DNA from: Candidatus Cloacimonadota bacterium
GTDB lineage: Bacteria > Cloacimonadota > Cloacimonadia > Cloacimonadales > TCS61
Direction: 5' to 3'
DNA: 20,172 nucleotides
Assembly (NCBI GenBank): GCA_030628755.1
Contig: DAOVQH010000007.1
Location: 1-20,172 of the forward strand
The position numbers and the translations under genes are program-made. The notes under the pieces were generated by a model. The model did no database searches. It was not told the origin of the DNA and saw only the letters and a list, made by a program, of their open reading frames with translations. Each line of letters opens with the position of its first letter. The stretch's first letter is position 1. Below are positions 6,583-14,423 of this stretch, in pieces.

Positions 6583-6602
6583 TAAACGCAATATTGCGTT
6601 TA
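6583..6602. repeat. Perfect 20-bp palindrome
   Basis: The sequence taaacgcaatattgcgttta is identical on both strands. It lies in the 220-bp gap between the broken ORF and the AbiGi-like gene, about 170 bp before that gene. It may be a protein-binding site; a smaller hairpin cgaat/attcg lies at 6545-6559. I see no gene between 6552 and 6771 apart from a 21-codon ORF at 6695-6760 that I do not trust. Confidence 0.5.
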
Positions 6603-6771
6603 GGAAGTAGTTATGCGCAATTCCCCACATCACGAGAACTTGATTAATTTCTCAAGCTAAAGTTAAAAATAAGAAAGGTAGAAAAGGAAAATATATGAAA
6701 ATTGGTAATTTTTTAACTGATAGAGAATCAATAACAAATTCTGGCTTTAGTCAGAATTAAATAATTTAGAT

Positions 6772-7521
6772 ATGGGACTAAGTTCAAATTCAATCATTCA
6801 TTTTACTAATACGAAAGAAAACCTAAAAGGTATATTAACCGAAAACTTCAAAATTAAGTATTGCTCTGAGGTTATTATATTTACTAAGGGAGGTCCGGTA
6901 TCTTACTCTGTGCCAATGGTGAGTTTTTGTGATATTCCTTTTTCGGAAGTTAAATACCACATTTCAAATTATGGCCCATATGGCATAGGACTAACTAAAA
7001 AATGGGCAGAAAAAAATGGATTAAATCCTGTTTTGTACTTAGATAGAGAGTCTTCATTAGCAAAAAGTTATTGGACAATTTATGATAAATATGTTTTACA
7101 AACTAAAAAACGCATGGAAGATTTAAGTCCCGAGGAAAATTCCATATTAGACCTTATGCGATATATGAAGAATTATCAAAGTGATCTAGTAAGAGCAGGG
7201 AAAATTACTAAAGACTATAGATTTTCAGATGAAAGGGAATGGAGGTATGTTCCTCCTTTTTCAAAAGATTATTTAATGGTATTATCTCACACTTCTTATG
7301 ACACAGATGATAAAAGAGTGAATGAAAATAGAAAATTGGAAAAACTGCGACTTAAATTTGAACCAAATGATATTAAATATATTATTATAGAAAAGGACAG
7401 TGAAATAAGCGAGTTTCTTGATTTATTAAAGTCATCGAAAGGTAAAAAATATTCATATGATGATGTTGAAAGACTTATGACAAGGATTATGACTACAGAA
7501 CAGATTGTATCAGATTTTTAA
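6772..7521 (+). CDS. AbiGi-family abortive infection protein
   Basis: This 249-residue protein has the AbiGi hallmarks. SNSIIHFTNTKENLKGILTE opens the protein (residues 5-24). The conserved VPMVSFCDIPFSEVKYHIS, YGPYGIGLTKKWAEKNGLNPVLYL and, later, FSDEREWRYVP segments follow. In the lactococcal AbiG system AbiGi is the first component and putative antitoxin for the nucleotidyltransferase AbiGii; its biochemistry is poorly known. Here there is no AbiGii directly downstream; the nearest nucleotidyltransferase of that superfamily is at 4388-5029, which has its own partner. The start lacks a clear ribosome binding site, but an in-frame TAG lies only 24 nt upstream. It may be an orphan antitoxin or a single-gene defence protein. 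Confidence 0.75.
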   Translation: MGLSSNSIIHFTNTKENLKGILTENFKIKYCSEVIIFTKGGPVSYSVPMVSFCDIPFSEVKYHISNYGPYGIGLTKKWAEKNGLNPVLYLDRESSLAKSYWTIYDKYVLQTKKRMEDLSPEENSILDLMRYMKNYQSDLVRAGKITKDYRFSDEREWRYVPPFSKDYLMVLSHTSYDTDDKRVNENRKLEKLRLKFEPNDIKYIIIEKDSEISEFLDLLKSSKGKKYSYDDVERLMTRIMTTEQIVSDF

Positions 7522-7551
7522 AAGCGCATAACAAAAAAATAAAACCAATAG

Positions 7552-7650
7552 CGGGTTGAAGAGCAAATTGAACGGGTTGAAGAGCAAATTGAAACTATGG
7601 AAATCTTAAAAAGAGCTAAATTGCATAATGAAAAAACAGTACAAATCTAA
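7552..7650 (+). pseudogene. Gene 3' fragment with 21-bp tandem duplication
   Basis: The 21-bp unit cgggttgaagagcaaattgaa occurs twice in direct tandem (7552-7572 and 7573-7593). Read in one frame it encodes RVEEQIE twice, then TMEILKRAKLHNEKTVQI and a TAA at 7648-7650. There is a stop just before the repeats and no start codon with a ribosome binding site. It appears to be the tail of a lost coiled-coil-containing protein. Family not identifiable. Confidence 0.4.
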
Positions 7651-7764
7651 ATCACTACAAGTTTTATTTCGGTCGTTATAATATTTCTTTACCTACTCAC
7701 AATTTTGCAAACAGTCGAAACGGTTAATTCGATACTTTGAGATTAGAAAGTTTTCGACTCGTAA
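7651..7764. other. Intergenic, no feature seen
   Basis: This AT-rich sequence shows no ORF with a usable start. It leads into the palindromic repeat block that runs up to the end of the minus-strand SUMF1-type gene. Confidence 0.5.
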
Positions 7765-7988
7765 GTTTACCCTGTAGGGAAGAATGGCCCCAGTTGGATA
7801 AAAAAATCCAACCCCAGTTAAATAGAAGAAAGTTTAACGGGGCAGACGGGGTAAACCGTATCGGGGAAACGATCCCGATTTTTCGGGAAGATAAAGTGCT
7901 TATTTAAGCTTCCTCGAGTCGTCGTCTCTGGCAACTGCCGGATCCTTATTCATCCTTCGCAGTATGCTACGGAGAACGGACGACTCGA
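7765..7988. repeat. Block of palindromic repeats
   Basis: The block contains several stems. gtttaccctg (7765-7774) pairs with cggggtaaac (7847-7856) with one mismatch. gttggat (7793-7799) pairs with atccaac (7806-7812). tcccga pairs with tcggga near 7872-7887. tcgagtcgtc (7914-7923) pairs with gacgactcga (7979-7988). The gtttaacggggcagacggggtaaac part relates to the elements at 1174-1306 and 3676-3790. The last pair brackets ctgccgga, which is shared with the palindrome at 3775. The block sits just after the stop of the minus-strand gene ending at 8028 and could serve as its terminator. Confidence 0.65.
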
Positions 7989-8027
7989 AACAGCACTCAA
8001 CTCCAAATCGCAAAGATAACAGGGAAC

Positions 8028-9029
8028 TTAATCAATAACGATCCTGAAACCCAGATTTGCATTTCTGAATAATGGACACTTTAATAGAGTAACAACATAA
8101 TTCCATTTCTGGTTGGCGTTATTAATCATAACATACATTTCATTACATCCTGCACAGGATGCAGAAGAGGGTTCAACGCCACTCATTAGCCACTCGGAAA
8201 TTCCATCCCGTACTTTTTGAAGGGGAAAGCTGCTATCTTTAAAAACTGAAATACCTGAGAACATATCATCTTTACATTCAACAGAATTATAGAAAGCCAC
8301 TTGAATCTGCTTCAAGGTTGGCATTTCACACTGCATCCAATTACAAAAAGCATTCGCTTCAAACCAGCGGACATTCGTAACCGGTCCATAAATAAAACTT
8401 GATTCAGCTTTTTCCCAAAAAGGATTTTTAGAAAAACTCCATTCAAAAGGTAACGTCATCCTGTATTTAGCCTGATAAATCCACCCTATACTACTTTTCG
8501 ACATCAAGGCAGGATCTATCATCCAATATTCCTGGAACTCGTAACCATCGGCATTCACAAAAGCCCGAAATTGTTCATTCGTTACTTCAAATTTACTGAT
8601 GTAAAATTCTTTTGTGGAGACCATCTCGATGATATTTTCCTCTTTTATAACTCCATACGAGCCAGCTTTGAATTTCTCCATTTCGTAATATATCCGATCG
8701 TTATAAATCAGTTTAGGAAAGATAATATGGTCATCCAGCATGAAATCCTGCGGTAATTCATCTAATATTATTTGCAATTCATAAAAATCCTTTTTCTCTA
8801 AAAAACCAAAATCTCCGGTTACAGATTCAGATTGAATCTCTATAATTTCTTTATCTGATCTTCTAAAACATCCAATTTCTATTTTCATATTCTCAACATA
8901 ATTTTCGATTTGCCAGGAAATATAAACGCTTTCATTTTGAGTTATTTTTACATTTAATAATATTGGGAATGAAGAAATCTCAATTACCGTAAACAACAAA
9001 ATAAAAATAACAATTATTGATTTTTTCAT
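8028..9029 (-). CDS. Secreted SUMF1/FGE-fold (formylglycine-generating enzyme-like) protein
   Basis: The protein has 333 residues and its start is preceded by agagga. A signal peptide covers about residues 1-20 (KKSIIVIFILLFTVIEISS). Residues 21-125 look like a beta-rich domain (ISWQIENY...). The FGE-sulfatase fold begins near FYISKFEVTNEQFRAFV and runs through PVTNVRWFEANAFCNWM and MPTLKQIQVAFYNSVE to LGFRIV at the end. The usual RGGSW and catalytic cysteine pair of true FGEs are not seen; instead there is SEWLMSGVEPSSASCAGCNE, with Cys-X2-Cys and Cys-Pro-Leu later. It is therefore probably a non-FGE member, perhaps binding or structural. A 3' fragment of a paralogue lies at 6010-6196, so this gene was duplicated locally. 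It is divergent from the S41 gene. Confidence 0.78.
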   Translation of the reverse strand: MKKSIIVIFILLFTVIEISSFPILLNVKITQNESVYISWQIENYVENMKIEIGCFRRSDKEIIEIQSESVTGDFGFLEKKDFYELQIILDELPQDFMLDDHIIFPKLIYNDRIYYEMEKFKAGSYGVIKEENIIEMVSTKEFYISKFEVTNEQFRAFVNADGYEFQEYWMIDPALMSKSSIGWIYQAKYRMTLPFEWSFSKNPFWEKAESSFIYGPVTNVRWFEANAFCNWMQCEMPTLKQIQVAFYNSVECKDDMFSGISVFKDSSFPLQKVRDGISEWLMSGVEPSSASCAGCNEMYVMINNANQKWNYVVTLLKCPLFRNANLGFRIVID

Positions 9030-9141
9030 GAATAATTTCCTCTTTGAGTATAAAAAAATCTTGCTCTTAAAACGTAAACAAAAAATATAAATTTCTTTAA
9101 AGAAATTAATGAATGAGAAAATGACAGTACAAAGAAGTCCT

Positions 9142-9374
9142 TGTCATTCTCAACTCGATTGGGAATCAATTTCATTTTATTTAGTAGATTCCTCCCGCAT
9201 TGGCGGGACGGGAATGACAGAAAAAAAGTCGAGAGTGAAAGAACAAAAAGGCACTGATGAAAATCAAAAAAGAAAGAATGACATATCTTTAATAGGATTA
9301 TGTAGAAGCATTTTCCTTGACGATATTCTTTCCAAAATTCGGTTAAATAAAATATTTTTTTGGAGAAAAAAGCT
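9142..9374 (+). repeat. Dispersed repeat copy R2, promoter-proximal leader of the S41 gene
   Basis: The unit starts with GTCATTC...GGGAATC and GATTCC...GGGAATGAC palindromes, including tcccgc (9193-9198) against gcggga (9203-9208). It continues with an 89-nt block at 9241-9329 that differs from 11299-11387 at one position. It then carries ttgacg (9317-9322) and a Shine-Dalgarno ggag (9362-9365) nine nt before the S41 start. Similarity to R3 continues into the coding region to about 9480. The gap 9030-9141 to the divergent SUMF1-type gene holds only that gene's leader. Confidence 0.82.
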
Positions 9375-11099
9375 ATGAAAAAATTAGTTTTGTTTATTAT
9401 CCTGATCACTTCATTTTCCTCGTTACTATTTGGAGATATTTCCTTTGACCAAGCGCTGATCGACACCCAAACCGCAAAAGTTAGATTAGATAAAGAATTT
9501 GATGAAGGTTCAAATTATGAATTGAATAATGTCAACCAACAACAAACTGAAAACCTGTTTAAACTCTGTAAAATATGGGGATACGTAAAATATAATCACC
9601 CTGAGATAGCTAAAGGAAATATCAATTGGGATTATGAGCTTTTTAGAATTTTACCAGCTATTAATTCAGAAGGCTTTAACATTGAAGTTTATAATTGGAT
9701 AAAATCAATAGGAAAATTGAATAAAGAAAATAAGGAAAAAGAGAATCTATATGATATTAAGCTCCACCCCAATACTGAATGGATAAACAATGAAAACTTT
9801 TTATCCAAAGAACTAAGTGAAGAACTCATCAAAATTAATAATTCTATTAAGGATGAATCAAATTACTATATAGATTTTGTGCAGAATATTGGGCATCCCA
9901 TTTTTAAGAATGAAAATCCTTATCCCAATATGAAATGGACTGATAGTGGGTATAAACTATTGGCTCTCTTTCGATATTGGAATATGATTGAATATTTCTT
10001 TCCTTACAAACATTTAATTGACGAAGACTGGGATAATGTATTAAAAAATTTCATACCAAAAGTTATAGAATGCCAGGATGAATTGTCTTACCAACTGACC
10101 ATGCTTGAACTCATTGGTGAAATTCAAGATACTCATGCTAATATCTGGCAACAAGAGGTATTATCTCAGTTTTACGGAAAAAATATTGCTCCAATTGAAA
10201 TTAATTTTATTGAAAATAAAGCGGTAGTCGTTCGCATATCTGAACAACTTGACGGCACCTTAAGAATTAAGATCGGAGATGTCATCACAGAAATAAGTGG
10301 AGTGAAAACAGATGAACTTGTTGAGGAGAAAATCAAATATTGTCCAGCTTCAAACTATCCCACACAATTAAGAGATGTTGCAAAAAGATTATTAAGAACT
10401 AATGAAGATTTTTTACAAGTAACAATTGAAAATGAGGATACTAATTTTCAAGAAAGAATATCCACAGTAAAAGTCGGTGAGATTAATTTTTGGGAAAAGG
10501 AATTGCCATCTCATAAAGAACTGGCTGGGGATATAGGATACATTTATCCTGGAACTCTAAAGAAGGAAGAAGTATATAAAATAATGGAGTCTTTTATCCA
10601 TAAAAAAGGACTAATAATTGATTTAAGATGCTATCCTTATGATTTTATTGTTTTTAGTTTCGGTAAATATCTAATGCCAAAACCAACCGAGTTTGCAAAA
10701 TTCACTAACGGAAGCCTTGAAAACCCTGGACAGTTTTCTTTTAGAGAGACCTATAAAGTCGGAGAGAACAACAATGATTATTTTAAAGGTAAGGTAATCA
10801 TTCTTATAAATGAAACAACTTGGAGCTTAGCCGAATATACAGCAATGGCATTGAGAGTTGCCCCTAAAGCAACGGTTTTAGGAAGCACAACGGCTGGAGC
10901 TGATGGAAATTTTTCGACAATAATTTTACCCGGGAATATAAGAACCGGGATTTCCGGTTTAGGAGTTTATTATCCCGATGGAACTGAAACACAGCGAGTT
11001 GGTATTATCCCGGATATTGAATTAAAACCAACCATAGAGGGAATACGAAACGGACAGGATGAATTATTAGAGAAGGCAATTGAATTAATTAACGAATAA
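9375..11099 (+). CDS. Secreted S41-family (tricorn/CPP-like) peptidase
   Basis: The protein has 574 residues from ATG 9375; the in-frame TTG at 9360 overlaps the Shine-Dalgarno site. The signal peptide is residues 1-20 (KKLVLFIILITSFSSLLFG). ENLFKLCKIWGYVKYNHPEI and FRYWNMIEYFFPY are typical of the S41 group common in Bacteroidetes. The predicted active-site His254 lies in IQDTHANIW. A PDZ-like segment contains RIKIGDVITEISG. The predicted nucleophile Ser484 lies in ETTWSLAEYTAMAL, followed by GSTTAGADGN and YYPDGTE...VGIIPDI. This suits a Ser/His S41 enzyme rather than the Ser/Lys CtpA type. It probably cleaves peptides in the periplasm or outside. The region GDISFDQALID (20-30) is shared with the next gene although the proteins are otherwise unrelated. 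Confidence 0.85.
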   Translation: MKKLVLFIILITSFSSLLFGDISFDQALIDTQTAKVRLDKEFDEGSNYELNNVNQQQTENLFKLCKIWGYVKYNHPEIAKGNINWDYELFRILPAINSEGFNIEVYNWIKSIGKLNKENKEKENLYDIKLHPNTEWINNENFLSKELSEELIKINNSIKDESNYYIDFVQNIGHPIFKNENPYPNMKWTDSGYKLLALFRYWNMIEYFFPYKHLIDEDWDNVLKNFIPKVIECQDELSYQLTMLELIGEIQDTHANIWQQEVLSQFYGKNIAPIEINFIENKAVVVRISEQLDGTLRIKIGDVITEISGVKTDELVEEKIKYCPASNYPTQLRDVAKRLLRTNEDFLQVTIENEDTNFQERISTVKVGEINFWEKELPSHKELAGDIGYIYPGTLKKEEVYKIMESFIHKKGLIIDLRCYPYDFIVFSFGKYLMPKPTEFAKFTNGSLENPGQFSFRETYKVGENNNDYFKGKVIILINETTWSLAEYTAMALRVAPKATVLGSTTAGADGNFSTIILPGNIRTGISGLGVYYPDGTETQRVGIIPDIELKPTIEGIRNGQDELLEKAIELINE

Positions 11100-11103
11100 A
11101 AAC

Positions 11104-11152
11104 CGTTACAAAACCATTTGGAAGGTCTGCGACTATTCAGAAGGTTTTTTAT
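11104..11152 (+). terminator. Possible terminator after the S41 gene
   Basis: An imperfect stem pairs aaaacc (11109-11115) with ggtttttt (11143-11150), with additional gac/gtc pairing around tgcg near the apex, and is followed by a T run. It lies five bases after the S41 stop and before repeat R3. Pairing in the middle of the stem is poor. Confidence 0.3.
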
Positions 11153-11154
11153 AA

Positions 11155-11432
11155 TGTTGTCATTCCCAACTATATTTGTCATTCCCAACTGTTTACTCCG
11201 GCTACTGACGGACGATTGGGAATCAATTTCATTTTATTTAGTGGATTCCTCCCGCATTGGCGGGACGGGAATGACAGAACAATATGGCAGGAATGACAGA
11301 ACAAAAAGGCATTGATGAAAATCAAAAAAGAAAGAATGACATATCTTTAATAGGATTATGTAGAAGCATTTTCCTTGACGATATTCTCTCCAAAATTCGA
11401 TTGAATGAAATTCATTTTTGGAGAAAGTAACT
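11155..11432 (+). repeat. Dispersed repeat copy R3, leader of the transglutaminase-like gene
   Basis: This is the same unit as R1 and R2. It has the GTCATTCCC palindromes, the tactccggctactgacgg block shared with R1, the tcccgc-attg-gcggga hairpin shared with R2, and a duplicated gaatgacagaaca. The 89-nt block at 11299-11387 is nearly identical to R2. ttgacg lies near 11375 and ggag at 11420-11423. The element joins directly to the coding start at 11433, where similarity to the S41 gene continues for about 34 codons. Confidence 0.82.
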
Positions 11433-13916
11433 ATGAAGAAATTTGTTTTATTTATCATTCTAGTCATTTCTTATTCCTTACTTTTTGGAGATATTTCGTT
11501 CGACCAAGCGCTAATCGATACACTAACTGCAAAAGCTTTGAAAAACATCGAACCGCTGCCGGAGGATGTTCAAAATATCTACAAATCTTACATTTCAAAA
11601 TATCCCGATGGCATTATAGCTTATCTTATATCAGCAGAAGGCAGCTCGATCCTGTGGGATGCTAACCCGGAAGATGTGCTTTCCAATTACATCGAACTCA
11701 AAAAATTGCTCGAGATGGAAAATTATGATTATTCACCCGAATTCTTTCTCTCATATATAGCAAAGATAACCGCATCGCACGAACAGATATCTCCCTATCG
11801 AAAAGTTTTTACCGAAGCGGGATTGCTATATTATGTTACGGAATTTCCTGATGTAGAAGAGCGAATAAGAGAAGTAAACCTTTGGTGCAGAGAGCGGATG
11901 ACATTCATTTCCACTTCCGGCAGGAACCAAAACCCGACAACTATTCTGCAGAAAAGCAATATTGGCAGATGCGGTGAGATGCAGGTATTTTTTATTTCTG
12001 CGTGCAGAACTGTGGGCATTCCTGCCAGACCAGCCTGGACGCCATGGTGGGGACATATGGATAACAACCACGCCTGGACGGAAGTTTTCGTAGATGGAAA
12101 GTGGTATTACGTGGGAGCTGCAGAACCGGATTATTATCTTAATTCCACCTGGTTTACGAGTGCAGTGAATAAAGCTCTTCTCGTTCTGGCTCGCAGCACT
12201 TTCCCGGACAGTACGGAAGAAGTTGTTTCAAAGTCATCCAGAAATAATTACATAAATTCAACTTCGTTTTACCAGGATACAAGAAAATTGAAGTTCACGG
12301 TAGTTGACAGTGCTGGAAATCCTGTTCCCAAAGCTGTAATAAATATTATGGCTTTCAATTTCTCTATGCTGCGCACTCTTCTGGGAATAAAGACTGATAG
12401 CACCGGCACCAAAGAGATAACCATCGGGAAAGGTGGTTTCCTGGCAATTGCCCGTAAAGACAGTTTATTCGATTATCAGGTAATCCCTTTTGATGATATA
12501 TCTAATGAATTCCAGTTTATTTTGGAAGAACGAACATTGGAAAGTGAAGATCTGGTTTTCCAATTTCCTGATGTGAAAACCGAAAGAAAGGAAGAACCGG
12601 AATTTTTTAAGGAAAGGAAAAAGCTGATCGTTGAAAGATATAATGAAAAAATAAAGTATTTCCAATCAACGCAAATACCGGAATATGCTCCAAAAGCGGA
12701 TTCCAACTTTGTGGAGATTTTCGAAAATTGCAGGAATAATAAACAACCTCTTCTTGATTTTATTGTGATCAAACCGGATATCCCGGAAAAATTCTGGGAA
12801 AAAATAAGTTCAGTTGACGTGAAATTTTTCTGGGAAGCTTCAGTAACTCAATGGCAGAATCTGTTTGATTTTTATATGGAATTGGAAGATAAAGAGCTGT
12901 CTGATACCAAATGGAAAAATCTGCTTGCTCCCAGCATTTTTTATGAAGTTCTGCCGGATATTAGCGTTCCCCAGGAGCTTAAAAAATGGGAAGATATTTC
13001 TGCATTGGATGCCATTCCACAGGTTATCGAAGAGATGCATACCCGTTATAAGATCGAAGAAGATTCAGCTTCGGTAGGGCTGCTTTCCCTGGATAAAATG
13101 CTGGAAGCTAAATTCCTGCAGGATTATAATTTTAAGACGTTAAGCTGTTACATTCTAAAGGCAAACCACATTCCGGCACAATACACGCGCATTCCTTCCA
13201 CGATAATGGTGATGGCAGATTCGGTTTGGCAAAATTATAATGTTAAGGAAAATAATTTTGTAAAACCACAGGAAGAAGAAGTTGAATCGCTCGCATTTAT
13301 CGAATTCAAGCTGGTTGATAAAGACTTCCTGCCGGTAACATTGAACCCCGATAATATTTCCACCACGATCTTCCAGGATGGAAAATTTTATCATAACGAT
13401 CGCCAGCTCGATTATGATAAAGAGAACAGCATCCTTTCCGGTGAACTGGAAAAAGGAGATTACTACGTTCAGTTAGGCATTCGGGAAAACAGTGAAACTA
13501 CAAAAGTGAAACTAGTCGCACTTCATATCGATAGACAGGTGGAAATAAAAGAAACACTCATCTTCAAAGATTTTAAACGTGATTGGAAAAAAACGGATAA
13601 AAAATATACTGCCTTCCTGGATTCGTTAAGAACCGAAGATGATGCCGATTATGTTATTCTGCTGGGAGATTATGATGATGAACCTGTGCAAAGACTGGCA
13701 ACCAAAACACGCAGTAAACTTGAAGGACAGAAATTCGTCTGGATCGGGAAAAATGAACCACCGGGAACCGTACTAAATTACATAACATCTGATGAATATG
13801 AGAAATTACTGGAAGATAATCCCGAACTGAAACATCGATTAATCACATTCTATTACGATTCGGAAAATGAGAAGTGGATGATGTTCGAGGGAAACTGGGA
13901 TTTGTTGTATAGATAA
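11433..13916 (+). CDS. Secreted transglutaminase-like domain protein
   Basis: The protein has 827 residues. The signal peptide is about 1-19 (KKFVLFIILVISYSLLFG). The transglutaminase/papain-like core carries a predicted triad of Cys180 (NIGRCGEMQVFF), His213 (NNHAWTEVFV) and Asp233 (YVGAAEPDYY). A carboxypeptidase-regulatory-like beta domain follows at about residues 287-360 (KLKFTVVDSAGNPVPKAVIN). A second, cysteine-poor helical region lies around 400-590, with a possible degenerate repeat of the core. The C-terminal beta-rich part includes VILLGDYDDEPVQRLATKTR and ends in DLLYR. Proteins of this layout in FCB bacteria are large exported enzymes of unknown substrate. The start is ATG 11433 after ggag; TTG 11418 is upstream in frame. 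Its first 34 codons match those of the S41 gene. Confidence 0.83.
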   Translation: MKKFVLFIILVISYSLLFGDISFDQALIDTLTAKALKNIEPLPEDVQNIYKSYISKYPDGIIAYLISAEGSSILWDANPEDVLSNYIELKKLLEMENYDYSPEFFLSYIAKITASHEQISPYRKVFTEAGLLYYVTEFPDVEERIREVNLWCRERMTFISTSGRNQNPTTILQKSNIGRCGEMQVFFISACRTVGIPARPAWTPWWGHMDNNHAWTEVFVDGKWYYVGAAEPDYYLNSTWFTSAVNKALLVLARSTFPDSTEEVVSKSSRNNYINSTSFYQDTRKLKFTVVDSAGNPVPKAVINIMAFNFSMLRTLLGIKTDSTGTKEITIGKGGFLAIARKDSLFDYQVIPFDDISNEFQFILEERTLESEDLVFQFPDVKTERKEEPEFFKERKKLIVERYNEKIKYFQSTQIPEYAPKADSNFVEIFENCRNNKQPLLDFIVIKPDIPEKFWEKISSVDVKFFWEASVTQWQNLFDFYMELEDKELSDTKWKNLLAPSIFYEVLPDISVPQELKKWEDISALDAIPQVIEEMHTRYKIEEDSASVGLLSLDKMLEAKFLQDYNFKTLSCYILKANHIPAQYTRIPSTIMVMADSVWQNYNVKENNFVKPQEEEVESLAFIEFKLVDKDFLPVTLNPDNISTTIFQDGKFYHNDRQLDYDKENSILSGELEKGDYYVQLGIRENSETTKVKLVALHIDRQVEIKETLIFKDFKRDWKKTDKKYTAFLDSLRTEDDADYVILLGDYDDEPVQRLATKTRSKLEGQKFVWIGKNEPPGTVLNYITSDEYEKLLEDNPELKHRLITFYYDSENEKWMMFEGNWDLLYR

Positions 13917-13922
13917 TCTTAC

Positions 13923-14032
13923 CGCAAAGAACGCTAAGGGCGCAAAGATATTCAAATAATATAGAGTATAAAGACCTTGAAAACGGTTTGCCGTCGGAGG
14001 AATTCATTCAAATAAACCTTTTCAACGGTTTG
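13923..14032. repeat. Short tandem 9-mers and a 16-bp direct repeat
   Basis: Three adjacent 9-bp units, cgcaaagaa, cgctaaggg and cgcaaagat, occupy 13923-13949. Further on, ccttgaaaacggtttg (13975-13990) and ccttttcaacggtttg (14017-14032) match at 13 of 16 positions, and acgg-tttg-ccgt (13983-13994) forms a small hairpin. The region separates the convergent transglutaminase-like and HepT genes. No coding sequence seen. Confidence 0.5.
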
Positions 14033-14078
14033 ATTTCCGCTTCCGTCAAAAGCTGGACACAATTCGCTGGAATGATAA

Positions 14079-14423
14079 TTATGCTTTTGTTTTATTTAAC
14101 AATTCTTCGACTTCGTCTTTCAGTTGCACTAAATCGCGGGAGATTATACCCCAAATTATTGTATTATCAACTTTATCATATCCATGAATAACAAAGTTTC
14201 TCAAATTAATAATTCTTTTTGCATTTTCGATTTTGATATTTTTATTCAACTTCAATAATTTATTCATCGCTTCACCGATTATTTCAAACTCTCTTTCTAC
14301 TGCCCTTCGCAATAATTTATTATTACAATAATCGTTGAAATCTCGTTGTTCACCCAGATATTCAAATATTGATTCTGCTGAAACTAAAATATCATATAAA
14401 TATTTTTTAACATTATCCTTCAT
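14079..14423 (-). CDS. hepT: HepT-like (DUF86) HEPN toxin
   Basis: This 114-residue helical protein carries the exact HepT signature RX4HXY: Arg75-NFVI-His80-Gly-Tyr82 in INLRNFVIHGYDKVD. The preceding AVEREFEIIGEAMNKLL is the usual DUF86 helix. HepT proteins are HEPN ribonuclease-type toxins; in the characterised type VII system the tyrosine of this motif is AMPylated by MntA, which blocks toxicity. The start overlaps the mntA-like gene by 11 nt, giving a two-gene minus-strand operon with the antitoxin first. All signature residues are intact. The symbol is used by family, not by tested orthology. Confidence 0.92.
   Translation of the reverse strand: MKDNVKKYLYDILVSAESIFEYLGEQRDFNDYCNNKLLRRAVEREFEIIGEAMNKLLKLNKNIKIENAKRIINLRNFVIHGYDKVDNTIIWGIISRDLVQLKDEVEELLNKTKA

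Noticed and set aside
6695..6760. 21-codon ORF MKIGNFLTDRESITNSGFSQN before the AbiGi-like gene
   Set aside because: Too short to judge, with only a weak aagga upstream and no recognised family; could be a leader peptide but no evidence.
7551..7593. CRISPR-like repeat
   Set aside because: Only two units in direct tandem with no spacer.
11311..11350. 11-codon ORF (MKIKKERMTYL) present in all three R repeats with aaaagg in front
   Set aside because: It lies upstream of the likely -35 (ttgacg), so it would not be in the transcript of the following gene; A-rich composition explains the open frame.
14079..14191. Plus-strand ORF overlapping the HepT-like gene
   Set aside because: It is antisense to a gene with intact RX4HXY motif and has no coding features of its own.
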